From the NCBI GenBank assembly GCA_039720395.1, contig CM077820.1, forward strand, positions 52,972,631-53,036,630: 64,000 nucleotides of DNA, in the 5' to 3' direction. A program made the translations under genes and the position numbers. Origin of the DNA: Liquidambar formosana (lineage: Eukaryota; Streptophyta; Magnoliopsida; Saxifragales; Altingiaceae). Shown here one piece after another: positions 1 to 10,214 of the stretch (the first letter of the stretch is position 1; every line of letters starts with the position of its first letter). The notes beneath the pieces were generated by a model that did not search any database, was not told the DNA's origin, and saw nothing but the letters and a program-made list of their open reading frames with translations.

Positions 1-71
1 TTCCTCCTTAGGCCCATATCTATCTGTAGGGTTTAAGCTTTCTCTGTTACAGTGTTCCCTCTCTCTGATCC
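1..71 (+). promoter_or_regulatory. Proximal promoter with UP1/site II-like element and telobox
   Basis: GGCCCATAT at 11-19 fits the plant UP1 consensus (GGCCCAWWW, related to site II elements). TAGGGTTT at 27-34 is a telobox. The pair is common in front of nuclear genes for translation and organelle-targeted proteins, which suits the zinc-finger gene that follows. A CT-rich stretch at 40-66 probably lies at or near the transcription start. The motifs are seen directly; their function is inferred. Confidence 0.5.
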
Positions 72-95
72 ATGGAGGGTTTTGCTCAACCCTAA
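72..95 (+). CDS. Upstream ORF of 7 codons in the leader of the zinc-finger gene
   Basis: ATG at 72 opens a 7-residue frame (MEGFAQP) ending with TAA at 93-95, 18 bases before the main ATG at 114. The start context is good (ccATGg). If transcription starts upstream of base 72 the frame could lower translation of the main ORF. The peptide resembles nothing I know. Confidence 0.35.
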   Translation: MEGFAQP

Positions 96-113
96 CCCCT
101 CAATCCTTCTCTC

Positions 114-2273
114 ATGGCCTTCCCCCCTTTCTCTCTCCTCCTCCGTCGTCGCGTCTCCTCCCAAAACCCTAACCCATATCTTTCTCACCTCTTATTCTCT
201 CACATTCTGAAACCCTTCTCCACCTCCCAAACCAACCCTAACCCTAACCCCACAGACCCCAAACCCTCAAACCTCTCCGCTCGCCTCAGCTTTGTGTTCG
301 ACCAAATCGATGCTATCGAACGCGAGCGCTCCCAAAAGGACGAAACCCTCCAGCGCATCCGAGCATGGCGGGAATCCAAAAACCAGAAGAAAAACGCCGA
401 GGATGAAGCTTCGAAATCGAAATTAGGGAACTGGGGAGATTCGGCTCAGTTGAATAAGGGGAATGGGATTGAATTAGGGTCAGGGCGTGCTGAGTCAGAC
501 TCGGGCGAGTTGACTCAGAAGGAGGTGGGGTTGTTGAAGAAGGAGGTGGAGTTGGTGCACCCGTGGCCCGAATGGATTGAGCTGATGGAGAGGTTGTTTC
601 AGCAGAACTACTTTGATCATAGGAGGAAGGACGAGGACAAGATGGTGCAGGATTTGGGGTTTGACATGTCCGACGTTGTTGAGGAAGGGTTCGACTTCAC
701 AAGGGATTGGAAGACTGTTCAGACTGCTTGTCTCAACTTTGGTAAAGACCGCTTCGATATCCTGAGGTAATGTTGTTGTTGTTGTTCGTTTGTTTTTTTT
801 TTTTCTTTTTCTCTGTTTGGTCTCTGAGAAAATGGGGGAAATAAAATGGAAATGAAGTTTGAGTTTCATGGTATGTATTGTATCGTTGTTGCTTTAATTT
901 CATTTCTTTGTCCTACACTTTCTCTGTAATAAAATGGCCCATTTCTGTTTTAGATTGATTTTTTTTCCCATGACTGAGACTCTGTTTGGTTAATGAGAAA
1001 GTTTAGGAAGCTAAACCATCTACAAAATTACAAGCGTTAAGGATATTTGGTTATTCAGGACACCAGAAAACCAAGAGCTCGACTGAATTAAAAGTAATTC
1101 AACTATTTGGCTTAGTTTAGTTGAGTTCTTCATGCTCTAGGGGGAAAAAACTACAGAAAACAACAAAACTTGAAAATTTATTTCGTCTGATACTTTTTTG
1201 CTCTGTTTACAACAAATGGAGGGTAGATTAATTTTACTCTAGCTGCATAATGGGTGAATTACCACACTTCTAAATCTCTGCAGCATAGAGGGATACTTTG
1301 TTTTTCAAAGAGATCATTTTCCTTGGAAATGCCTATGATTCTGGGAAAAAGTATTCTTGTGAGGTTGTATAATCCATATCTGATATTTCCTTACATCACT
1401 GCCCCTCTGTGTGGTTGTTTAGAACGTGTATGTTGAGAAAAGATTGAAATTTTGAATATATATATATATATTCAACTGGACAGAAATGAAACTTAACTCG
1501 ATTGGGCATAATAACAACTATACGGCTTTGCTGAGATTAGTTTTTCACTTTTTGAAACCTGTACAACATAAAACATAAGATTTGAAAACTTATTTGTCAT
1601 TTATTTATTATAGAAAATCTAATGGAAGGTGAGTGGTGAAAGAAAAACCTGTTTTATGAATTCTATAAACCCTTAAGGTGCAACTTTTGTTGTCTAAATT
1701 AATAAATGGATTTAATGTGCTTTGGGTGTGTCACATTGTTGCAGTTATGCTTGACATTTGCTGTTATGGCAATTGATTTTAGGTCATTGTCAAGACAGGA
1801 TATTCAAATTTTGGTTGGTTATGGATGCCCAAGTGTAGATAAGAAGGTGGTTTTCTCTGCGAAACTATTGAGGAAGCATGTCCACCTTGATGAAGGAGAT
1901 GTGAGTGCTACTTCTTCAACTTGTTTGTGGTCATATTTAACCATTGTTGTGTGATTTTTTGGAAAATCACTAATTGACGGTAGCCTCTCTTTTATTTTTA
2001 TTTTTATTTTTCGATAAGGTAAGTATGTATTGATGAAACAAAAAGGGCTTAGCCCAAGTACATAAGACATATACAGTAGCCTTTCTTTTATTCTTTTTAT
2101 GTTGCCCAATATTTTATCATTTTGCCCATCTTTGGGTGGTGCACTGTCATTATATCTCTTGTTTATGTTCAGGATAGCCCTCTTGTGCCAAAGAAAACTG
2201 TAACCTTTTTAGAGATTTGCAGCGGTTATCATGTGGTTTGATCGGCTTATTAGATTAATAAGCTTAGTTATTG

Positions 2274-2307
<34 letters not shown>

Positions 2308-3024
2308 GTGCTTCAATTGCACAACTCATAGCCTTTTTACCCACCCTTGGGTAGCCCAGTTGGTAAGGGCGAACTTGTGATTGTGTGGTTAGGCGCACGG
2401 TCACGGGTTCGATTCCCCGCTAGGACAACCCAAGATTTAAGTGGGGGGCGTGCTTGTAGGTTGCTGTGCTAGTCTCCTCAAGGGTTTAGGTTCTATGGGT
2501 GGGTCCAAAAGGCCCTATTGTAGGATGGTTCCACCGTTATCAAAAAATTATGTCCTTCATATTTGTTGATATTGACATCGGCAAAGAGTGGTTTGGTTGT
2601 AAAATTTATCATTAGCCTCTCAATATAATAACTTTTTTTTTTTCATTTTTATTTATTTATTTATTTACTTTCTGTTTATGATCTCTATCTCAATCGTCTT
2701 CACCTCCTTTGGAACTTCTTCAAGTAAATATAGACCTACTCACTTTGATCGAGTCTAGGTTACATGACAAAGATTGAGGATATAGTTTGTAAGAAACATG
2801 GACTAGAATTAGAAATATCAAAGATTCAGTTTTTTTAGGGTAAACAATGATCACTTGCAGTTTAGAAAGTTTGCTTCAGAAGATTTGGGGATAGCAAAAA
2901 AGGTTTTAATTTTTAATATTTTGGAGAAAAGAAGGCTTACAGAGTGTTGGTGGTTAGGTCTAGGCTCAATTTGGGTGAAGTTTGGGCATCTACATATGGC
3001 CCACTGATCATGCTATGCAACTAG

Positions 3025-3072
<48 letters not shown>

Positions 3073-4858
3073 GCTTTGATCATGTATGGGATCCGCATGA
3101 TCACAGCCGTCCGTGAGTGACACACGTGTCATCCACGGACGGTCGTGATCGAATGGGATAGTCCGGGATATCCCGCACATGATCAGCCCTGTATATATAT
3201 ATATATGGATAACGGTGGAACCATCCAGAGCAGGGCCTTTTGGACCCAGCAACCCACCGCCACGGCCCTCCACTTAAATCTTGGGTTGTCCTAGTTAGGG
3301 GGGGGGGGGACTAGCTTTGTTTGATCCCAACTCATGGAAACCTGTACCTCTTAGTTGCATCGATGTCCTAGTTGCTGAAACAGTATGCGTATTAAAGTTT
3401 GTAAATATTGGCACATACACTGCTAAGAGCTAACAATGACTATTGATTTATATTTCAGGTCTGTAGTTCCTGCAGTTTGAGGAGCTCCTGTGAAAGAGGC
3501 TTTTTGCTAACAAATAAAGAAGATGAGGCCCGGACTATTGATGTTATGCGGGTTCTATTGGCTTTTGGCTTTGATCCTTTGAATGGTTCAGACATTAATA
3601 AGTCTCTTTTGAAACAAAAATCTGTGAAGACTGTAGTTCGTAAGTTGCTCCATGAGGTTGTCAAGTTGAGTGCAGTTCCAATAGATCCAAATCTTTCCCC
3701 TCCAGTATTCAAGAAGCCACCACCCAAAGTGAAGCAGCCTCCTCCCCCTCCAAAGAGAAGAGTAGGGCGTGATGACATTGAGATGAAAAAAGGGGACTGG
3801 CTGTGTCCTAAGTAGGTTCACTATCTAAGAGTTTATGATCTGCTCATGCCCAGTTTCCTATTTTTGAGATCAAGAAAGGGGTGCTGATATTACCAAGGAT
3901 GCATATAAGCATCCAAATGAATATTTCCTTTCGAAGAACTTTTTTCCCAAGGGTTTCTTTTCTGCTCTCTAATAGGGTGGGTAAACCTTACAAAGAAAAT
4001 TTACACTTGGATCCTGGTAAACCTATCTAAGGAAATTTACACTCTGATCCTCAATTTCATCCTCGGCAATATCAGCACCCTTGAAAAACAGTGCTTCTCA
4101 GGCTGATTTTAAATTACAGATTATCAACGACCAACAATTGGCTGGTATATATATGTTTATGCAAGATTTAGTGCCTATTATGCATCAGACCCTAGTTGAT
4201 TACAAATGTGACCTTGAATTGGGTGATCATGAACAACCTGCCTTATATCCAATTCCAGAACATTCACCCTAAATTTTTTGGCTGTCTACAAGACTGCCAG
4301 AAGCTAGAAGGTTAGATACTGGGGGCCTGCCTGGGCTTCCAAATGGAAATTAAATAATCTTGGTGTATTTTACGTAGTAAAATCCATCACCTTGAATGGA
4401 AAAATTCAAAAGAAGATAGTCATCATCACAAATGAGAATGGAAATTCAAAATAGTGGCATTTCGTGAATATCTGAAAATTGATCCTATAATATCAACTAT
4501 AGTGATGAGTCTTTTTTGAAATAGTTCCATTCAAGGTGATGGTTTTGTGCCTTCAATACTGTGTAAGGTACACTATAATTGTGTAATTTCCATTTGGATG
4601 ACTAAATGGGCCCTATTGTAGGGATGTCCATAGGGTTGTTTGAAAACATATTTTGCACCTCCAATTAGCTAGTTATGTTTTCAGTTACTTGATAATTTTG
4701 GAAAGTCAAGAGTCTGATTAGCTAAGAATGCTGACTACTGATCCCAGGTGTGACTTCATGAATTTTGCAAAGAATACAGTGTGCCTGCAGTGTGATGCCA
4801 AGCGTCCAAAGAGACAGCTGCTTCCAGGAGAATGGGAATGCCCTGAGTGAGTTTTCAG

Positions 4859-4892
<34 letters not shown>

Positions 4893-6570
4893 CAAAACAA
4901 CTTTAGCATTAGATGGTGGTTTCAAAGTTCATTTAATATACATGGTATGATAACATAATCCATTATGCAGTTATTTTAGTGCTGGTGGTGACCACCTTGT
5001 AATGTTAGGATCAGGAAGGCGCAGGAGGAGGGAAGGAATAATATAAATAACTGCAGTAGGGTTTATGATCATGATCTGCTGAAGATATCAAAATTTTTAC
5101 CCTAGGTTATCACCTTGGTGCTACCCAAGAAATGATGGCTCTTGACCCCAGCACTATTTGTTGTTGGTCCTATCTTTTTGCAGGTGCAACTTCTTAAATT
5201 ATAGGAGAAATATGGCATGTTTTCATTGTGACCACAAGCGCCCACCTGATGAATTTATGGAGAATCAAATGCAGGAAAGGCAACGTGGTCCCAGGACAAG
5301 GTTGGAGAAGGTTGCTAGCAGGCCAGAGGCTTCAAATGCCTGGAATTTTGATTTTGATGACAATGAATCAGATGGGGCAGATGTCGCTGCTTTTGAGTAT
5401 GCTGATTCTCCAAGAATGGGTGAAGACTCTCCTTTTGATAGTCGAGCTCAAGGAGGAAATTTTAAAGGGTCTGAAGATGATTTCAATAAGGCTAGCAGAA
5501 TTCCAAGTGCCCATGAACGAGAATATTCTGATCTAGAGAGTGATAGACCTCGAATGGGATTTGATGATTTTGATGATGAAGAAGATGATGTTGACAGTTA
5601 CGAGATAGACACACGGAATGATATTCCAGTTCGGAAGCCTTCTTCAAATGATTTCTTGGAGAATGAAGGTTTTTCTGAGTCTGAGGATATGGAAAGCTCT
5701 AGCAATAATCTGCTTGCTCATCGCAGGGCTGGTTCTTCATTATATAATAACCCACCTAAGCCCATGCATCGAAAAGCAGCTTTCTCTGGCTCTGAAGATG
5801 ATGAACTGGATTTTGGCTCAGACGAAGAGCTCTCTGTTCATCCCAATTGGAAATCTAGTCACGTTGCTAATTCTAGACAGAGTAAAGGTAGGGGTGGAAC
5901 TAGTCCATCAAGGGGTTTGAGTTTTGGCTCAGATGAAGAACCTGGGCTCAGTTCAGGTACTGAGGATGATCTAGAAGAGGATTTTGGATCCAGGAGAACC
6001 AAAGAGGGTAAATGGGGTTCTAATAGAAGGGAGTTTAGGGGCAGAGAAAGATCTGATATTGAACATGATTCTTTCTATGGTTCAGATTCTGGTGATGATA
6101 ACCTGCGTTCTCCTAGAAATAGATTGAGAGGCAATAAAGCAGGCCCCAGTGGAGGAGGAAACAATTTCAAGAGTCTCGGCCGAGACTCAAGACATAGATC
6201 CAACAGTATGATGGGTGACAGAAGGAACTCTTTCAATGACAATTTTGATAGGTCATCTCAGGGGTCTCGTGGTAATAATAGAGGATTTCAGGGGGATGAC
6301 TATGGTGGGCGTAGATCCAACAGTATGATGGGCGACAGAAGGAACTCTTTCAATAATCGCTTTGATAGATCATCTCGTGGGGGCCGTGGTAATGATAGAG
6401 GATTTCGGGGGGATGACAATGGTGGGCGTCGAATGAATAACAGAGGAGGACGAGGAGAAGGATTTAGAAATCGGCAACGTGGAAGGTTTAATGAACATGA
6501 TGATCAATTGGACATGAACAGAGATTTTGATAATGAGAGACCCCGGAGACAACGCATTATTGAAAGATAA
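114..6570 (+). CDS. OZ2: RanBP2-type zinc-finger protein of the OZ/VAR3 organelle RNA-editing factor family (OZ2-like), 5 exons
   Basis: Exons: 114-766, 1783-1900, 3459-3811, 4748-4846, 5184-6570. They join in frame to 2610 nt (869 residues) with GT-AG introns. Residues 1-40 are Arg/Ser-rich with almost no acidic residues, like a mitochondrial or plastid presequence. A Cys cluster lies at about 259-268 (CSSCSLRSSC). After a proline-rich stretch come two RanBP2 fingers in tandem, with Cys at 373/376/387/390 and 406/409/420/423. The C-terminal half is acidic and Ser-rich, then Arg/Gly/Asn-rich, with a 39-residue tandem duplication. Known: OZ proteins work with PPR and RIP/MORF factors in C-to-U editing of organelle transcripts; VAR3 acts in chloroplasts and OZ2 in mitochondria. 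Length and architecture favour OZ2; other family members cannot be excluded. Introns 2 and 3 hold SINE and MITE insertions. Confidence 0.85.
2005..2076 (-). mobile_element. 3' tail fragment of a LINE in intron 2 of the zinc-finger gene
   Basis: A T-rich run followed by a short conserved block containing GGCTTAGCCCAAGTACATA. The same block recurs at about 30555-30580, where it is the 3' end of a longer minus-strand LINE. Only the extreme 3' end is present here. Confidence 0.55.
2275..2307. repeat. (ATT)n microsatellite
   Basis: An uninterrupted run of ATT/TTA triplets in intron 2, just before the SINE. Confidence 0.9.
2344..2547 (+). mobile_element. tRNA-derived SINE in intron 2 of the zinc-finger gene
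   Basis: An RNA polymerase III box A (TAGCCCAGTTGG, 2352-2363) and a perfect box B (GGTTCGATTCC, 2406-2416) are spaced as in a tRNA. They are followed by a non-tRNA body ending in an A-rich tail near 2540. The fold and 3' end are not those of a functional tRNA gene. A 3' fragment of the same family lies inverted at 3207-3300. Confidence 0.8.
3031..3069. repeat. (TA)n microsatellite beside a MITE
   Basis: About 19 TA repeats directly abut the palindromic MITE at 3070-3191. A second copy of that MITE at 17779-17920 also lies in TA repeats, which suggests TA target preference. Confidence 0.85.
3070..3191. mobile_element. Palindromic TA-flanked MITE, copy 1
   Basis: The ends are imperfect inverted repeats: CAGCTTTGATCATGT on the left and, on the opposite strand, CAGGGCTGATCATGTG on the right. 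The centre is itself a dyad, with CCGTCCGTG and CACGGACGG flanking a GACACACGTGTC core. The element is about 120 bp with (TA)n on both sides. The other copy at 17779-17920 shares the end sequence and the central arms. Confidence 0.7.
3207..3300 (-). mobile_element. Truncated SINE, inverted relative to the copy at 2344-2547
   Basis: This is the reverse complement of the 3' half of the SINE at 2344-2547, including the shared GGTGGAACCATCC end and the TTAAATCTTGGGTTGTCCTA block. The pol III boxes are missing. It sits next to the MITE within the same intron. Confidence 0.7.
3876..4083. mobile_element. Short terminal-inverted-repeat element in intron 3
   Basis: The left end AAGGGGTGCTGATATTACC matches, on the opposite strand, the right end CAAGGGTGCTGATATTGCC, and the match extends to about 26 bp. 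Length is about 208 bp with no coding capacity. I could not find a clear target duplication, so the superfamily is undecided. Confidence 0.6.
4322..4610. mobile_element. Foldback MITE-like element in intron 3
   Basis: The block TCCAAATGGAAATTA near 4337 and CCATCACCTTGAATGGAA near 4384 both recur inverted near 4590 and 4530. The ends carry GGGCCTG and GGGCCCAT. This gives arms of roughly 80-90 bp with mismatches. No target duplication was recognised. Confidence 0.55.
4862..4891. repeat. (CT)n microsatellite just inside intron 4
   Basis: About 14 CT repeats begin 16 bases after the exon 4 donor site at 4846/4847. Confidence 0.9.
6196..6429 (+). repeat. Tandem 117-bp (39-codon) duplication within the zinc-finger gene
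   Basis: The coding block starting at 6196 is repeated from 6313 with few changes. It encodes a unit beginning RSNSMMGDRRNSFN and continuing through an RGxRGNxRGF stretch. The period is exactly 117 bp, so the frame is kept and an Arg/Gly/Asn-rich low-complexity tail is lengthened. Confidence 0.9.
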
Positions 6571-7850
6571 ACAGTGGCATGACTGGAATGCCAATTATTG
6601 GCTCATTTTGGCTGTTAACATCTCGTGGCAGGTTCTAAAAAAGCAGCATGCATGAGGATTTATACTCATGAAGACAGCTACCAGAGACAACTAAGGATAA
6701 AAAGATATTTTCCTTTGTCCTGAGTGCTGGCCCTGTATCAAGTTAATCGATGGTAAGTTTATGGTACACAGACTGCTTGCCAGGTCAACTGTGCAGAAAA
6801 ATAAAGATAAGATCCTCCTTTTCCTCGAGGAATTTGGTTTCTTTGTCTTTACAAGATTTGCAGGCAGTGAGTTAGCCATTCAATGCATTTTGAGTTTGAC
6901 AGCAATTCAAGATTCACTTAGCTGTTGTACCCAATTCAACTATTTGACAAAGTGCCTAAACTGCTTACTCTCCTGGGAAAGCTACATCACATTTTTCCAT
7001 TTTTGGTTTACATAAAAGTTGTCATGAGCTGCCCGAGTAATGCCGATGAATCCTCATATTTATAATTACTAAATGTGTTTTGATTTATCGAGTGAATACA
7101 GTGACCAGCTTTTGTTCTTGTACATTGCGTTTGTAAGAAATACGTTTCCTTCATATTTGTTGTTTTGTTGGTAAACGATAAAATTATTGAAAAGCAAATT
7201 TCATTCATTGTCAGCTATGAGAGGACTTTACTTTAAATTGTACATGTGATTCTGGCAGCTTTAAAATGAGTTTATGTGGATGGATATGTGATCTTGTTCT
7301 AGTTAGACTCCTCAATTTTATAATTCAAGCTTCGTCGATCATTTTGTCTTCTCTTCTAACAGGTGAGAAGCAATCTGCAAGGGCTGTACGTTAGGACTCA
7401 GGAGTGGGAACGTGACGAGGAAATTCAAGAAGAGTGAGGCCCTATTTAGGATAGCTTGAAATTCTGTTATAGAATGTTAAATAACTTTACCATAGCAACT
7501 CCAGTGCCCACCCATTGGCTGAGGGGGGAATGTTAGATTGGTGTGGCTGGGAAAAATAATTATAATTAGTAGTCATTCTTAGTTAAATTAGCAGTCATTT
7601 ACTAGGAAGTTAGTAGTAATTTCTAACCGGACTCAATTTGTTGCTACCTCGAACAAAAAATAAAAAAATAAAAAAAATCAACCATCTGATTAGCATGAGT
7701 GTCCTACTATGGTCTAATCATTCGACTTTATTTACCAGATTGTTATGCTTTAGTGACCATTAGCCAAGCAAAAACGGCACCTCCAATAGGGTTCCTAACA
7801 AACACTGCAACTGCTCCAAGAGATTGTATATGTCCAGGACTCAACTACTT
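6571..7850 (+). other. 3' UTR and spacer between the zinc-finger gene and the F-box gene
   Basis: The 3' UTR begins at 6571. An exon-like segment (7363-7437) follows a strong pyrimidine-rich acceptor and reads open for 24 codons before TGA; it could be a spliced 3' UTR exon or an alternative last exon. The purine run GAGGGGGGAA followed by TGTTAG at 7531 looks like the polypurine tract and LTR start of a decayed copia-type element reaching to about 7650. Confidence 0.4.
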
Positions 7851-7862
7851 GATATAAAATAG
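7851..7862 (+). promoter_or_regulatory. TATA-like element of the F-box gene
   Basis: GATATAAAATAG lies about 50 bases upstream of the ATG at 7907. That is close, so the 5' leader would be very short if this box is used. Confidence 0.4.
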
Positions 7863-7906
7863 ATCCAGATACTTTATAGCATAAAGAAGCTAGGGTTAGA
7901 GCGGCC

Positions 7907-9094
7907 ATGGATAGCATGACAACTGTGAATAAGATGGAACATTCAACAGAGGAGGTGCCTCAAATCCCTGCAAATGCCATGCTGGACATACTTTCAAGGC
8001 TACCTGTAAAAATCCTTTGCAGATTCAGGTGTGTTTCAAAGCTTTGGCGCAACTACTTATCCGACCCATATTTTTTCAAACTGCACCATCATCATCAGTC
8101 ACAGCAAAAACCATATTTCGTCTTCATGAGTTTGTTTTGTGATTTTGATCATCGTGTAAGTCCTTCAGACGTTGACCTAGAATTCGACACCACTGTTCAT
8201 TTATCTTCAGCCAACAACGAGGGCCAACCCATGAGTGAGTTCACCAAGCAAGTCAAGGTGGATTGCCTATTAAAAATAAGCTTGTTGCCTTCTCATAACA
8301 ACCTCATTTGTCTGTCTACCAAAAACCATATATATATCTGCAATCCAAGTATCCAAGAGTTTTTCGAGTTACCTGCAGGTTCACCATTTGAGTCATTCAG
8401 CGGCAGTGTTGGTTTTGGATATATTCCCTCTACTGAGGAATACAAAGTGGTGCGATTGTTCTATCGGCAATTGGATTTAGACTACTCCAATAACTGCGTC
8501 GAAGGATGTGAGATCTTGACAATAAGGACGAGCACGAGTTATGTTAGTGGTTCTTGTTCTTCATGGAAAGTTCTAGAAGAAGATTGTCCTTATGTCACTG
8601 ACAATTTTATGGCTTTTGTTAATGGATCACTGTATTGGAGAATTGACTCTATGTGCGATAAAAAGGACGAAGATGATTACATTCTCTCTTTCGATTTAGA
8701 AGCTGAAAAGTTCTGGATCCTCCCGCCGCCTCCTTGTGTCAAGGTACATGGATGGTTTTGGCTAGTGGAAATTGCAGAGGAACTATGGTTATCACAGAAC
8801 GGGGATGATCCTCTTATACTAGATATGTGGATGCTGAGGGATTGGGATGTGTTCGTATGGGTGAAAGAATATAGCATTGATCTCAGAACCATGGATGCAA
8901 TTGGTACTCTTCCTTCGTGGTACTCTGGGCATCCAATAGACTTTCGAAATGAAGAAATTTTGATTCTGTCATTTGGAGAAAGGCTGGATTACTACAATAT
9001 AAAAACAAAAACCTTTACCCATTTGGGATATGTGAATCATCCCTTTCGGCACTGTTATTATAGGGAGAGCTTCTTGTCATTGAGAAGCATTTGA
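7907..9094 (+). CDS. F-box protein with F-box-associated (FBA) domain
   Basis: A single exon of 395 residues, intact from ATG to TGA. Residues about 18-58 form an F-box (IPANAMLDILSRLPVKILCR, then FRCVSKLWRNYLSDPYF), the part that binds SKP1/ASK in SCF ubiquitin ligases. From about 120 onward comes a plant FBA region, with the usual order of a NLICLSTKN-like strand, CNPSIQEFFELP, GFGYIPSTEEYKVV, SSWKVLEE, VNGSLYW, ILSFDLEAEKFWILP and a WVKEYSIDL segment. Known: these proteins choose targets for ubiquitination. The target here cannot be told from sequence. The family expands fast by local duplication, and a decayed relative lies 3.8 kb downstream. A second in-frame ATG at codon 10 is possible. 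Confidence 0.9.
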   Translation: MDSMTTVNKMEHSTEEVPQIPANAMLDILSRLPVKILCRFRCVSKLWRNYLSDPYFFKLHHHHQSQQKPYFVFMSLFCDFDHRVSPSDVDLEFDTTVHLSSANNEGQPMSEFTKQVKVDCLLKISLLPSHNNLICLSTKNHIYICNPSIQEFFELPAGSPFESFSGSVGFGYIPSTEEYKVVRLFYRQLDLDYSNNCVEGCEILTIRTSTSYVSGSCSSWKVLEEDCPYVTDNFMAFVNGSLYWRIDSMCDKKDEDDYILSFDLEAEKFWILPPPPCVKVHGWFWLVEIAEELWLSQNGDDPLILDMWMLRDWDVFVWVKEYSIDLRTMDAIGTLPSWYSGHPIDFRNEEILILSFGERLDYYNIKTKTFTHLGYVNHPFRHCYYRESFLSLRSI

Positions 9095-10098
9095 TTTCTA
9101 GTTGCGATAGTTCCTTAGCACATCGAAGTGAATTTGAGTTGTACTCCGTATTAGTTCAACATCGATGCTTTTGCTCTCATCATCCAGTGCCTCTTTGTTA
9201 AGAATACATATCATAATGATATTTAATTTGTTTGAGATCAAAATTCTGCACCAGGTCTAATTCGATCTTAATTGACTATTATTCATTGCAAATAACATCC
9301 CAGGCTAGGTTGATTAAAGGAGGCAAAAAGTATAGTTGATTCTGGATGTCTTGGCCAGCTTTCAATCCCTCGGATAGTGTTTATGCTGTCAAACATCATT
9401 AAAAACCACTACTGGCTTTTCTTTCTTTGCATTGATCTTTAGGCCTTCGTGGTGTCAACATATGTCATAATATTTGCTGAATGACCTTGATTTGCTCACA
9501 TATGTTTTGACTTGATGTCTTTCAAGCAACTTAGAAGTTAATGGCATCATCAAGAAAATCAAGTGTGCATAAGCTGTATTCAAAGACAAACGAAGTTTTT
9601 CTTGTGAAAGTTTGAGGGAATTTATGGTTTTGGCGTCACTCATTGGGAGCTTATAGTGTTGAGGCTATCAACCTTTCTTAACTAAGCTTCTGTATATATC
9701 TTCTTAGACAGCTAACTAAGCTTCTGTATCTTCTTAGACAGCTAGCCTTATCAGACTGGGTCACATACATGAGGTCCCTCTTATTTAATCTATGCTGTTT
9801 ATTAATGACCGCCAAATCCGAGTTGTATTAGTCAAATGCAGAATCCAAATTTGTGTGGGGAAAATGTTTTGAATAGGATGATGTATTTGATTTTGACATT
9901 ATATTTGATGACAGACATAAAACCACATTTTTTTTGGTAAGTAAATTTTCAGAATATCCTTTATATTTTTTCAGATGAAACAATGAAGGATGGATAGTGT
10001 TGTGATATCACTCCTTGGTATCAACCATTGAAATTATGGCATGTAGCCTTAAGCAAGCCCAATGCCGATTGTTGTTGGCTTTTGTTTTGTTTTTTTAT

Positions 10099-10099
<1 letters not shown>

Positions 10100-10132
<33 letters not shown>
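10100..10132. repeat. Poly-C tract of 33 bases
   Basis: An uninterrupted run of 33 C. The open frames across it on both strands (poly-Pro, poly-Gly) are products of the tract, not genes. Its length may be affected by assembly error. Confidence 0.9.
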
Positions 10133-10142
10133 TTTTCCTTTT

Positions 10143-10214
10143 GGGTCGTTAAGCTAGGCAAGATTGGATTCTCCATAAGGGTCGTTAAGCTAGGCAAGAT
10201 TGGATTCTCCATAG
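10143..10214. repeat. Two tandem 36-bp repeats next to the poly-C tract
   Basis: The unit starting GGGTCGTTAAGCTAGGCA at 10143 recurs at 10179 and the 36 bases differ only at the last position. It looks like a recent duplication. Confidence 0.9.

Noticed and set aside
164..250. ACCCTA-type blocks as interstitial telomere repeats
   Set aside because: They are coding (Asn-Pro repeats) in exon 1 and too few and irregular.
495..869. Antisense open frame of 124 codons across exon 1 of the OZ-like gene
   Set aside because: It is a shadow of the coding strand: exon 1 joins in frame with the family protein.
2341..2420. Possible tRNA gene
   Set aside because: The pol III boxes are good, but the sequence between and after them does not give a tRNA fold and continues into a SINE body.
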